Positions 17,298-25,148 of a stretch of DNA of 36,373 bases are shown piece by piece. Numbering within the stretch: the stretch's first letter is position 1; the number at the start of each line of letters is the position of its first letter. The position numbers and the translations under genes are program-made. This DNA is from Lachnospiraceae bacterium (GTDB taxonomy: Bacteria; Bacillota; Clostridia; Lachnospirales; Lachnospiraceae): NCBI GenBank assembly GCA_021770785.1, contig JAETQH010000042.1, positions 1 through 36,373 on the forward strand, in the 5' to 3' direction. A model generated the notes under the pieces. That model was not told the DNA's origin and searched no databases. It saw only the letters and a list, made by a program, of their open reading frames with translations.

Positions 17298-17960
17298 TTA
17301 CCGGATTTCTCCGATAAGCTTTGGAATTTCCGCCGGAGCCTTAGCGAAATACCGGGCTCCCTGCTCCTTTAAAAATCCCTCTTCCCGAAATCCCCATAAA
17401 ACAGAGATACAGGGAAGTCCTACGTTCCTTGCCGTCATAAGGTCCACATCGGAATCCCCCACGTACACCGCAGTCTCCTTTGTTTTCCCCAGCTCCCGCA
17501 GCGCCTTTTCCACCATATCCGGCGCAGGTTTTTTGGCAATGCCCTCCACCTCGCCGATGGCAACCTTTACGATTCCCTCAAAATAAATTTCATTTAACTC
17601 CTTTACCGCAGAATCAAGTTTATTGGAAACGATTGCCAGCCCATAACCTTCCTTTTCCAACTCCCGCAGTAACGGCAGAATCCCGTCATACGCCTTCGTC
17701 TTATCATTGCAGTGAACACCGTAGTATTCCCTGAATTTTGCGAAAACCTCCTCAAAGCGGGGATTGGCAAAGCCGTCGGGCACAGAGAGTTCTAACAGCC
17801 GCCTGACGCCGTTTCCCACAAAGGAACGCACCTCGTCAATGGTGCGCTCCGGCATAGCAAAGGCTTTCAACGCAGCATTCACCGCATCCGCCAAATCCTG
17901 CAACGTGTCAAGCACCGTGCCGTCCATATCAAAAATTACTGTATCTATTTTCTGTCTCAT
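17298..17960 (-). CDS. HAD-superfamily phosphatase, phosphoglycolate phosphatase-like
   Basis: Cytosolic Mg-dependent phosphatase of the Gph/PgmB-type subfamily. Motif I is DTVIFDMDGTVLDTL near the N-terminus (nucleophile Asp and +2 Asp). The helical cap spans about residues 20-85. Motif II is AIVSNK, the motif III lysine is in AIGEVEGIAKKPAPD, and motif IV is VYVGDSDVDLMTA. At 220 residues the size fits. ATG 17960 follows GGAGGG by 5 nt; the frame is open to 18014 but that stretch crosses a duplicated sequence. It lies 58 nt downstream of the aldo/keto reductase and is probably cotranscribed with it. Substrate (2-phosphoglycolate or a sugar phosphate) is not determined by sequence. Confidence 0.92.
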   Translation of the reverse strand: MRQKIDTVIFDMDGTVLDTLQDLADAVNAALKAFAMPERTIDEVRSFVGNGVRRLLELSVPDGFANPRFEEVFAKFREYYGVHCNDKTKAYDGILPLLRELEKEGYGLAIVSNKLDSAVKELNEIYFEGIVKVAIGEVEGIAKKPAPDMVEKALRELGKTKETAVYVGDSDVDLMTARNVGLPCISVLWGFREEGFLKEQGARYFAKAPAEIPKLIGEIR

Positions 17961-17973
17961 TTTTCCCTCCACC

Positions 17974-18040
17974 GCTGCACACGGTTTATTCACACTGACC
18001 TGCCTGCTGCACACAGGTTTATTTCACACTGACCTCTCCT
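17974..18040. repeat. Imperfect 32-35-nt tandem duplication spanning the aldo/keto reductase stop
   Basis: GCTGCACACGGTTTATTCAC at 17974 onward recurs at 18006 as GCTGCACACAGGTTTATTTC, and both continue CACTGACCT. The right copy is the 3' end of the reductase gene with its stop codon; the left copy lies in the spacer before the phosphatase. Small indels separate the copies, so the duplication is not fresh. Confidence 0.85.
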
Positions 18041-19047
18041 GCCAGCACCTTCTTGTAATCTTCATAGTTTTTCTCCAGCAGCGCCGGGGTATCTAGCCCG
18101 TAGGGACATTTGCTCCTGCACCAGTTGCAGTGAAGGCAGTTCTCAATTTTTTTCATTTTTTCCTGTACCTCCGGTGTCAGCTGCAATTCTGACGGCGAAC
18201 GGCGCAGCAGCAATGACATTCTTGCACAGTTGTTAATCTCTATGCCTGCGGGACACGGCATACAATACCCGCATCCACGGCAGAAATCACCGCTTAGCTC
18301 TGCTCTGTCCTGTGCAATCAACGCAGCGAGTTCCTCCGTCATGGCAGGCGGATTGTCAATATAAGAAATAAATTCCTCCAGCTCCTTCTCCTTCTGGACG
18401 CCCCAGATAGGCAGCACATTGTCATACTGCGCCTCGAAGGCATAGGCTGCTGCGGAATTGGTAATCAGACCGCCGGAGAGAGCCTTCATTGCGATAAATC
18501 CCATGCCTGCCTCCTTACATTTTTCCGCCAAGGCAATGTCCTTTTCCGATGCAAGATAGCAGAACGGAAACTGCAATGTCTCATAAAGCCCTGAAGCAAT
18601 GGCTTCCTCCGCCACCGCAAGCCTGTGGTTCGTGATACCGATATGGCGGATTTTCCCCTGGGCCCTGGCTTCTAACATCGCCTCATAAAGCCCTGTGCCG
18701 TCCCCCGGCTTCGGACAGAAAGACGGATTGTGGAACTGATAGATATCTATATAATCTGTCTTTAAGTTTTGAAGCGAAATCCCTAACTGTTCCCAAAATT
18801 CGTCAGCATTTGCCGCTGCTGTCTTCGTGGCAATGTAAACTTTTTCCCGCATTCCCTCAAAGGCTTCGCCTAATTTTTCTTCACTGTCAGTATAAAACCG
18901 CGCCGTATCAAAAAAAGTAATTCCGGCAGCATACGCCTTTCTCGCCAGCTTTACTGCGTCCTCCGTACTGATACGCTGAATCGGCAGTGCGCCGAAACCA
19001 TTCTTATTCACTGTAATTCCTGTTTTTCCCAATGTCACCATTTCCAT
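18019..19047 (-). CDS. Aldo/keto reductase with C-terminal ferredoxin-like 4Fe-4S domain
   Basis: NADPH-type TIM-barrel oxidoreductase fused to a dicluster iron-sulfur domain. The barrel shows GFGALPIQRIS, FFDTARFYTDSEEKLGEA (Asp and Tyr of the catalytic tetrad), YIATKTA (Lys) and IDIYQFHNP (His). The C-terminal 90 residues have two clusters, CRGCGYCMPCP and CLHCNWCRSKCP, as in a common anaerobe subfamily. AAGGAGG lies 10 nt before ATG 19047, favouring it over the in-frame ATG two codons later. A strong promoter is upstream. Cluster-bearing members probably use ferredoxin-linked electrons, but the substrate is unknown. It heads a likely operon with the HAD phosphatase. Confidence 0.95.
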   Translation of the reverse strand: MEMVTLGKTGITVNKNGFGALPIQRISTEDAVKLARKAYAAGITFFDTARFYTDSEEKLGEAFEGMREKVYIATKTAAANADEFWEQLGISLQNLKTDYIDIYQFHNPSFCPKPGDGTGLYEAMLEARAQGKIRHIGITNHRLAVAEEAIASGLYETLQFPFCYLASEKDIALAEKCKEAGMGFIAMKALSGGLITNSAAAYAFEAQYDNVLPIWGVQKEKELEEFISYIDNPPAMTEELAALIAQDRAELSGDFCRGCGYCMPCPAGIEINNCARMSLLLRRSPSELQLTPEVQEKMKKIENCLHCNWCRSKCPYGLDTPALLEKNYEDYKKVLAGEVSVK

Positions 19048-19081
19048 GTGCCCGGTTCCTCCTTTGCCTGCTTTTCTATCA

Positions 19082-19110
19082 ATTATATGAAAATAGATTT
19101 CTTATGGCAA
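19082..19110 (-). promoter_or_regulatory. SigA-type promoter of the aldo/keto reductase operon
   Basis: On the minus strand TTGCCA (19105-19110) and a perfect TATAAT (19082-19087) are 17 nt apart, about 35 nt before the start codon. The segment 19111-19198 between it and the next stop contains only a weak GCAGT/ACTGC hairpin followed by a T-run, a possible terminator of the upstream phosphoglycerol transferase gene. Confidence 0.75.
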
Positions 19111-19198
19111 CTGCTTTGAAAAAATCTAAAAAAACTTTAATATTTCCTGCCGGTTTAAGAAAAAATTGCAGTCACCGGAAATACTGCCGCAGGCTTTC

Positions 19199-21139
19199 TC
19201 ATAAGGTATCTCCCTTCAAATAGGGAAAAAACACGCCGCTCCTTCCCCGCTCGTCAAACATATTATTATATTGAAGAATCTCATAATTCGAAAGCCACTC
19301 TGTGTCCTCCCCGGCAGCGTCCTCTACATGCTTAAATTTCCCCTCTGATTTTGAATAATAGCCTCTGGCATTCATCGCCGGAATCACTTCTATCAGGTCG
19401 GATAAAAATAGATTGTAGGCGGGAAGCTCTATCCCCGCCCGCTCTAACGCCAGAGTGGAAAGGAAATTCAGGCTGGTAAGCTCTATTTCAGAAGCCTCGC
19501 TCTCATAGTTCGTCCAGATAAAGAAGGGCACGGTATACAGGTCCTCCAACTCCTCCAACGTCAGTCCGGAAAGCCCTTTTCCGTTGAGATAGGGATAAAA
19601 ACGAGAGGAAAGGCTCGGCTGATGGTCGCCGAAAAAGACAATCTCCACCGGTTCCTCCACCTGCTCAAAATAGGAAATCAGGTACTCCAATGACTTATCA
19701 CTCTCATGAATCAGGGACAAATACTGGTTTACATCGGGATAATCCACCCCCAACAGCCGGACCTCTTCCTTAAAATTATCGTATTTCTCCGTGTAGCCGC
19801 CGTGGTTCTGCATGGAAATACTCATAATGAATAAATCCTCATTCCCCTTCTTACTCTCAAACCGATCAATAATTTTATTGTACAGCTCCCTATCTGTAAT
19901 GTATTCCCGCAGCACTGCCGTATTGTCAAAATCATCAATAAAATACATTTCGTCAAAACCCATATTGGGATAAACCACATTCCTGCTCCAGCCCGTCTCA
20001 TAGTAGGGGTGCATCGCCACACAGGTATAGCCTTCATTTTTCAGGCTTGACACGATGGAAGTTGGCGTATCGCTGATGTACTGCTGGTATACCACCGAAC
20101 CGCCGGGCAGATACGCCATGGAATTGCCCGTCATAAATTCCCACTCCGAGTTAGGCGTCTTTGCTCCGAACACAGAGGACAGGGCATATCCCTTTAAGGT
20201 ATTTTCCTGCAGAGAATCGTAAAACGGCGTCACCTCCATGTTGGTGGAAAACTCACCCACCACGCTCAAATCCGCATAAGACTCATTCATCACCACAATG
20301 ATGGTAGGTTTTTCCGCCGTCCCTGCTTCCCCGGCTTTGCTGTAACGTACCTCTAACGACGCCACTGCCTCGTCAGAGTAATCCTCCGGCTCTCCCACAA
20401 AGGTATCCCGGATACTCAGCATAAAATTTAAAATATAGCCGTTGCGGTAGCTGCCCTTCTGCTCCCAGGTTTCTGTCACATAATTTTCCGTTTTCTGCCC
20501 GATATATGCACAGCAGAGAACCACAAGGGAAAGGCAGATACCGCCCATCCAAAGCCTTTTCCTGAAAACCACATGCAACTTGCGGATAAAGGCCACATAC
20601 AGGATACTTAGCAAAATCACATGCCCTGCCCGCTCGTCCAATACGAACTCATAATTTCCCGCCACTGACAGTCCGGTGGCAATGGATTTCAAATCACTGA
20701 AAATAAATTCATTTCCCCGGAACAGATAAACAAAATAATTGATTCCCGCCAAAATCATAAACGCCAGATGGGAAATGATACAGGTCAGCCCCGTATTGTT
20801 GGTAAATATCTGTACCACAAAATAAATCACCAGACAGCACAACACGTTCTGGAACATCTTCGTATCCGTAATCTTTGCCCGAAGCTCCGCGTCCAGCAAA
20901 AGATACTGCACCTGATATGCCGAAAAAACGCTGCCTGTCCCAATCATTACGACGCTCCACAGCCAGGGCAGCTTTTCGCTCAACTCAATTTTCAGGCTCT
21001 TTATGAAAAAATAAATCCCCCCGAAGCCAGGCAGCATCCACACCGGAAATCTTATCCAGAAACACAGCAGGCTGGCAAAAACCATGGCGACTGCCAGCCT
21101 CCCCAGATTTCCCCCGTCAAAATATAATTTTACTTTCAT
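19199..21139 (-). CDS. LTA-synthase family phosphoglycerol transferase (sulfatase fold)
   Basis: Membrane enzyme predicted to move glycerol-phosphate or a related phospho-alcohol from lipid to an extracellular acceptor. About five hydrophobic segments fill residues 10-220. The extracellular sulfatase domain (about 270-560) has the metal Glu in IIVVMNES near 285, the nucleophile Thr in GAKTPNSEWEF near 327 (LtaS has an equivalent Thr) and the metal pair in FFGDHQPSLSSRF near 503. The length of 646 is typical. It has its own promoter and a leader palindrome, and lies downstream of the radical SAM/flippase pair past a strong terminator. A true lipoteichoic acid role is not assured, since Clostridia use related enzymes for other head-group transfers. 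Confidence 0.92.
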   Translation of the reverse strand: MKVKLYFDGGNLGRLAVAMVFASLLCFWIRFPVWMLPGFGGIYFFIKSLKIELSEKLPWLWSVVMIGTGSVFSAYQVQYLLLDAELRAKITDTKMFQNVLCCLVIYFVVQIFTNNTGLTCIISHLAFMILAGINYFVYLFRGNEFIFSDLKSIATGLSVAGNYEFVLDERAGHVILLSILYVAFIRKLHVVFRKRLWMGGICLSLVVLCCAYIGQKTENYVTETWEQKGSYRNGYILNFMLSIRDTFVGEPEDYSDEAVASLEVRYSKAGEAGTAEKPTIIVVMNESYADLSVVGEFSTNMEVTPFYDSLQENTLKGYALSSVFGAKTPNSEWEFMTGNSMAYLPGGSVVYQQYISDTPTSIVSSLKNEGYTCVAMHPYYETGWSRNVVYPNMGFDEMYFIDDFDNTAVLREYITDRELYNKIIDRFESKKGNEDLFIMSISMQNHGGYTEKYDNFKEEVRLLGVDYPDVNQYLSLIHESDKSLEYLISYFEQVEEPVEIVFFGDHQPSLSSRFYPYLNGKGLSGLTLEELEDLYTVPFFIWTNYESEASEIELTSLNFLSTLALERAGIELPAYNLFLSDLIEVIPAMNARGYYSKSEGKFKHVEDAAGEDTEWLSNYEILQYNNMFDERGRSGVFFPYLKGDTL

Positions 21140-21167
21140 GTTTTCCTCTTTTTTATTACCCGATTTT

Positions 21168-21191
21168 ATATGAAACTGCTCTTTTTCATAT
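21168..21191. promoter_or_regulatory. Palindrome in the leader of the LTA-synthase-like gene
   Basis: ATATGAAA at 21168-21175 and TTTCATAT at 21184-21191 form a perfect 8-bp dyad with an 8-nt centre, between the promoter and the start codon. It could be an operator or an mRNA hairpin. The binding factor is unknown. Confidence 0.45.
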
Positions 21192-21230
21192 CCTCATGCG
21201 CCACACAGTTTTTACAAACATTACATATGA

Positions 21231-21258
21231 ATTTTACCAATTCTATCGGATTTGTCAA
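21231..21258 (-). promoter_or_regulatory. SigA-type promoter of the LTA-synthase-like gene
   Basis: On the minus strand a perfect TTGACA (21253-21258) precedes TAAAAT (21231-21236) by 16 nt. It leaves an untranslated leader of about 85 nt containing the 21168-21191 dyad. Confidence 0.65.
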
Positions 21259-21282
21259 TTTCCTGTTACTTAAAGTTTTCTT

Positions 21283-21320
21283 AAAAAAACAGCCCTTGGC
21301 AGAATCCGCCAAAGGCTGTT
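21283..21320 (-). terminator. Rho-independent terminator after the flippase-like gene
   Basis: On the minus strand AACAGCCTTTGGC pairs with GCCAAGGGCTGTT (one mismatch) around a 7-nt loop, followed by seven T. It separates the radical SAM/flippase transcript from the LTA-synthase-like gene. Confidence 0.9.
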
Positions 21321-21327
21321 AGCTTTT

Positions 21328-22308
21328 CTAGCAACAAACTTTTTCTTTTTTTCCTGCTTTAGTATGCCTTGCAGCCACAATAACTGCCCCCACCACAAAG
21401 GGAAATACAAAGGTCCCAAAACGGTACAGTAAGGATGCAGAGCCTGCCATTCCCGTTCCCACAATTTTCGAGAAAAGGGAGGTAAACACAAACTCCGTGG
21501 AACCAATCCCTGCCGGAGCCGGAAGTACCGCCGCTAACATGACTGACAGCGAGGTCACTGCCATCACCTCAGGAAGGTCAATCACGTTCTCTGCCCGGAA
21601 TACCAGATAAGGTATCGCATACCAAAAGCTGAGCTTTAACATATTTAGCCCAATCACCCCGGCCACCGTAGATTTCCGCTTCAGCAAATGCTTCGAAGAC
21701 TCTTCCATCATGCCGCACTGCTGCCGAAGGTGGGAGAGCAACGAATCGAAACGATGCTTCATCTTTCCGTTGGCAAAATCCAGCACCAAAAACAGCAGCC
21801 TGTGAAACCCTGTGGAGCAGCAGAATAAAATCAGCCCTAAAGTAATCACCACAGTAATTCCGTAGCCCGCCGCTAAAAGCCCTCCATAATCCGCAAAATG
21901 CTGCCACATATATCCCCAGCTTAAGCCGAAAAACAGCAGGGAAAACAGTGCAATGCTGATTTTATGAAAAGCATATTGCAGCATATACAAGCCAAAGGCC
22001 TGTCCATAGGATACGCCATGCTCATTCAGATAATATATGGCAGCTACACCGGCTCCGCTGCCTAGTGTAGCCACACGATAAAAGGAACAGTACAATGCAT
22101 TGGTAATACCCATTCCCCAGGTAAATTCCGGCTGGTAATGCTTTGCCAGTACCATAGTGATAAACCCCTCCACCACATGGTAGACCATAGTCATCACGCA
22201 GATACCTGCCACCACTGCCGGAGTGGTCTTTTTTAACTGCTCTAAAATAGGTCCCGCGGAATCCCGAAAGGTATAAACAATAATGCCCAGAAGGGCAACC
22301 ACAACCAC
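21328..22308 (-). CDS. Lysylphosphatidylglycerol synthase TM-region / UPF0104 flippase-like membrane protein
   Basis: Polytopic protein of the family that forms the flippase half of MprF and the UPF0104/YbhN group, lacking the aminoacyl transferase half. About eight hydrophobic segments are visible, with the family-like PAPAGIGSTEFVFTSLF near the C-terminus and a cytosolic charged loop around residues 170-215. The first conventional start is GTG 22308, but the sequence is open in frame back to the upstream stop and has no ATG, GTG or TTG before it. A well-spaced GAGG favours ATC at 22341, giving the more natural ISKKQKQILKWVVVVALLG. It lies immediately downstream of the radical SAM gene and ends at a terminator. 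A glycolipid or phospholipid substrate is likely but unproven. Confidence 0.85.
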   Translation of the reverse strand: MVVVALLGIIVYTFRDSAGPILEQLKKTTPAVVAGICVMTMVYHVVEGFITMVLAKHYQPEFTWGMGITNALYCSFYRVATLGSGAGVAAIYYLNEHGVSYGQAFGLYMLQYAFHKISIALFSLLFFGLSWGYMWQHFADYGGLLAAGYGITVVITLGLILFCCSTGFHRLLFLVLDFANGKMKHRFDSLLSHLRQQCGMMEESSKHLLKRKSTVAGVIGLNMLKLSFWYAIPYLVFRAENVIDLPEVMAVTSLSVMLAAVLPAPAGIGSTEFVFTSLFSKIVGTGMAGSASLLYRFGTFVFPFVVGAVIVAARHTKAGKKEKVCC

Positions 22309-22353
22309 CCACTTTAAAATCTGCTTTTGTTTTTTACTGATAAAAATCGCCTC

Positions 22354-23751
22354 TTATTTCTTTTTAAAATTCGTATATCCCTTTTGATGATACGGATGCT
22401 CACTCCAAAGTCTATCGGCAGTTTCTTTCCATTCACAGGCGTACTGCTCACATTTTCCGCACAAATGCTCTACCGGCTCCGTCTCCTCTACATCCGTGGA
22501 ATGTGCTCCGGTTTCCTGCACCATCCGTTGGAGGATTTCAGGATTCTCCAGCATGGGACAAGGCCTTAGCATATTGTCGTTAAAGGGCTGGTTATCCCTG
22601 TAAGCCATAAATAGCGGCTGCTTTAAGCACTCTAACAGAGATTTCTCCCTGATATTCGCTCCTGAATAATGGATAAATACACAGGGCTCCACATCTCCCT
22701 TGGGGTTGATATGACAGTAGTTTCTTCCCCCTGCAATACAGCCGCCCACAAATTCTCCGTCATTCTGAAAATCCATGACGAAAATTTCCTTGCCGCCCTC
22801 TTTGGCACGTACCTCACGAATCCTGTGATAAATATATTCCCGCTGTTCCTTTGTCGGCATCAGCTCCGGCGTGGCGTTCATACCTACCGGCATGAGATGG
22901 AAATACCACGCAAAGCGGCTGCCGTGCTCAATCAGCAAATCAAAAAATTCATCAGAGGTTACTGCATCCATGTTTTTACGAGTATAGCACACGCTGTTGC
23001 CAAAAATCAATCCATTTTCATGTAATAAATCCATGGCACGAATCACTTTCTCATAGACCCCGCTGCCCCGGCGGAAATCATTGGCTTCCTCAAAACCCTC
23101 GAGACTGATGGACAGCGAAAGATTTCCCACCCGCTTCATTTCATCACAAAATGCCTGATCCACCAGAGTTCCGTTGGTGTAACAGTGGAAAGCGCACTCA
23201 TTATGTTTCTCACAGAGGCGGATGATATCTGCCTTCCGCACCAAAGGCTCCCCTCCGGTCATCATATAAAAATAAATTCCCAGTTCCTTTCCCTGACTCA
23301 CAATACTGTCCAGTTCTTCAAATGTAAGATTTAATTTATTTCCGTACTCTGCCGCCCAGCACCCGGTACAATGCAGATTACAGGCGCTGGTGGGGTCCAT
23401 CAAGATCAGCCATGGGATATTGCAGTCGTGTACCTCACGCATCTTACGGATAGTTTTCGTCCCATGGAATGCCGCCTGAAATCCCAGATTAAGCGCCGTT
23501 ATTTTTGCCACATGAGGATCTGTTTCATTTAAAAGCCTGTCGACATAGCGCATCCATTTATTGTCCGGATCGTTAATCATCGCCCTTGCGCCCTCGTAAG
23601 CCTCCTTGCTGAAATTATCTCCCATAAAGGATTCTGTTAAATCTACAATCTGCAGCAACCCTTTCTGTCTGTCCTTTTTTATCTTTTTTAATGCCACATC
23701 CGCTGCTAAGCCAAAAGCCTTTCTCTCCACTGACATTGTTAAATTTGCCAT
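22354..23751 (-). CDS. Radical SAM / SPASM-type enzyme
   Basis: Cytosolic iron-sulfur enzyme of unknown substrate, 465 residues. A helical N-terminal region of about 115 residues precedes the radical SAM motif SACNLHCTGCW near residue 125 (CxxxCxxC), the SAM-binding MMTGGEP and the barrel segment SISLEGFEEANDFRRG. The C-terminal part holds cysteines in GGCIAGGRNYCHINPKG, VEPCVFIHYSG, RPCPML and CGKCEQYAC, consistent with SPASM-type auxiliary clusters. GGAGGGG precedes ATG. The long N-terminal extension and lipid-gene partners argue against a peptide-maturation role, and no short precursor ORF was seen. Related enzymes act on hopanoids and membrane-spanning lipids, so a lipid substrate is a reasonable inference. 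Confidence 0.88.
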   Translation of the reverse strand: MANLTMSVERKAFGLAADVALKKIKKDRQKGLLQIVDLTESFMGDNFSKEAYEGARAMINDPDNKWMRYVDRLLNETDPHVAKITALNLGFQAAFHGTKTIRKMREVHDCNIPWLILMDPTSACNLHCTGCWAAEYGNKLNLTFEELDSIVSQGKELGIYFYMMTGGEPLVRKADIIRLCEKHNECAFHCYTNGTLVDQAFCDEMKRVGNLSLSISLEGFEEANDFRRGSGVYEKVIRAMDLLHENGLIFGNSVCYTRKNMDAVTSDEFFDLLIEHGSRFAWYFHLMPVGMNATPELMPTKEQREYIYHRIREVRAKEGGKEIFVMDFQNDGEFVGGCIAGGRNYCHINPKGDVEPCVFIHYSGANIREKSLLECLKQPLFMAYRDNQPFNDNMLRPCPMLENPEILQRMVQETGAHSTDVEETEPVEHLCGKCEQYACEWKETADRLWSEHPYHQKGYTNFKKK

Positions 23752-23863
23752 ATGATTCCCCTCCGTTTCGGTCTCATTACATTCTTCTATGTAAGAAGTA
23801 TAAAAAATTTGTTATCCCTTTAACATATGCAATGTGGTTTCTGTGTCATTTGAAAATATACAT

Positions 23864-23890
23864 TTCGACACTTTTGTCTATTCTTCGACT
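23864..23890. promoter_or_regulatory. Tandem Spo0A-box-like sites in the divergent spacer
   Basis: TTCGACA at 23864-23870 is an exact Spo0A box (TGTCGAA on the minus strand), and TTCGACT at 23884-23890 matches six of seven. Their starts are 20 bp apart, two helical turns. They lie 113-139 nt before the radical SAM start and 213-239 nt before the phospholipase start. The rest of the 351-nt spacer is AT-rich, with a small CTTCT/AGAAG dyad at 23783-23797. Confidence 0.5.
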
Positions 23891-24023
23891 ACATGCGGAA
23901 ATGTTCGTATCTATATAATATAGTTTCTAATACTACCTATCGCCATATTCTTACCTTTCCTAATATTTTCACGATTATCCGAAACCATCTTATTAGTTTT
24001 TTCTTAAAAATATACCTCAAAAC

Positions 24024-24052
24024 TTAACAATGACAGGAAAAGCGGTTATAAT
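24024..24052 (+). promoter_or_regulatory. SigA-type promoter of the phospholipase C-like gene
   Basis: TTAACA at 24024-24029 and a perfect TATAAT at 24047-24052 are separated by 17 nt, about 50 nt before the start codon. Confidence 0.75.
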
Positions 24053-24102
24053 ATCGGTGAAAACAATCTCTTTCTTTATTAAATAAAAGGAGGCAGTTCT
24101 TT

Positions 24103-25086
24103 ATGCCTGGATTTGTAACTCATTATATTTTCGGAACAGAAGCATTCAGGGACATCCAGTGTGATTCCCCCAGACAAACACGCACTTTAAAAAGAAATCT
24201 CTCCGCCAACCGCAGCGTCTACTCCTTAGGCCAGCAGGGACCGGATTTATTCTTTTACTATCTTCCTTCCTATGTACTAGAGGGACACAATCTGGGTGCC
24301 ATCGCCCACGTCAAAGAAACCGGAGCCTTTTTCCGGGGGCTTTTAAAATGTGCCCTCACCTTTGAGGACCCTTACGACCGTGCCATCGCAGAAAGCTATC
24401 TCTACGGCTTTCTCGGCCACTATACCCTAGACACCGTCTGCCACCCCTATATCTATGCCATGACCCATTACAAGGAAAAGCGTCCCGACTATTTTCACCG
24501 CCACGCCTACCTTGAAACCGATATCGACACCTCCCTGTTAAACATGAAACTGCACCGGAAACCCTATGAATTTCACTCAGCCGACACCATTGTCCTTACC
24601 ACCCGGCAGAAAAAAGTAGTCGCAAAGATGCTGTACTATGCCTACCGCTATGCCTACCCCGAACTGCGCATCTATAAACCCACCATGTTTTTAAGCATCT
24701 TTTCCCTTCGTTTAGGCATGCGCATTCTCCACGATGACAGCGGTCAAAAAAAAGCCATGGTCCGGCTCACAGAACGCTATTTTTTAGGCTACCCCCTGTT
24801 TTCCCCCCTGTTCCCTAGCAATTACCTGTTTTTCCGCACGGACCCCTTTAACCTCCGCCGCGCCCTCTGGCGCAACCCCTGGGATAAGAGCCTCACATCC
24901 AACGAAACCTTTTTCGACCTCTATTCCAAGGCAGAACAGCAATATCTCTCCCGCCTAAAAAAACTGTACACCATCTTCCACAACACCGAAGAAAAATCCC
25001 TTCGGGACAAGCATATTCGTGAATTTCTGTCAGAATACGGCAACCTCTCCTTCCACAGCGGATTAGACTGCTCCATTCCCAGCTAA
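24103..25086 (+). CDS. Zinc-dependent phospholipase C family protein
   Basis: Related to the zinc-dependent phospholipase C/S1-P1 nuclease fold seen in many Clostridia. It starts MPGFVTHYIFGTEAF and has metal-binding-type residues in QQGPDLFFYYLPSY, GFLGHYTLDTVCHPYIY (about residues 105-121), MTHYK and HRHAYLETDID. No signal peptide is seen, so unlike classical secreted alpha-toxin-type enzymes it is probably cytosolic or membrane-associated. AGGAGG lies 9 nt before ATG. It is transcribed divergently from the radical SAM/flippase pair, which hints at lipid turnover in the same neighbourhood. Activity on phospholipid is family inference; the proteins of this subgroup are largely untested. Confidence 0.85.
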   Translation: MPGFVTHYIFGTEAFRDIQCDSPRQTRTLKRNLSANRSVYSLGQQGPDLFFYYLPSYVLEGHNLGAIAHVKETGAFFRGLLKCALTFEDPYDRAIAESYLYGFLGHYTLDTVCHPYIYAMTHYKEKRPDYFHRHAYLETDIDTSLLNMKLHRKPYEFHSADTIVLTTRQKKVVAKMLYYAYRYAYPELRIYKPTMFLSIFSLRLGMRILHDDSGQKKAMVRLTERYFLGYPLFSPLFPSNYLFFRTDPFNLRRALWRNPWDKSLTSNETFFDLYSKAEQQYLSRLKKLYTIFHNTEEKSLRDKHIREFLSEYGNLSFHSGLDCSIPS

Positions 25087-25103
25087 TCCCTCCCCAAATC
25101 GCC

Positions 25104-25140
25104 AAAAAAATAGAACGCAGGAAACTACCCCTGCGTCCTA
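25104..25140 (-). terminator. Rho-independent terminator of the dehydrogenase operon
   Basis: On the minus strand TAGGACGCAGG pairs with CCTGCGTTCTA around an 8-nt loop, followed by seven T, 9 nt past the dehydrogenase stop. On the plus strand the stem may also slow the phospholipase transcript, but no T-run follows there. Confidence 0.92.
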
Positions 25141-25148
25141 TCTCTCTG

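Noticed and set aside
22354..23751. Radical SAM peptide (RiPP) maturation system
   Set aside because: No short Cys- or Gly-rich precursor ORF or dedicated peptidase/transporter next to it; partners are lipid-type membrane proteins.
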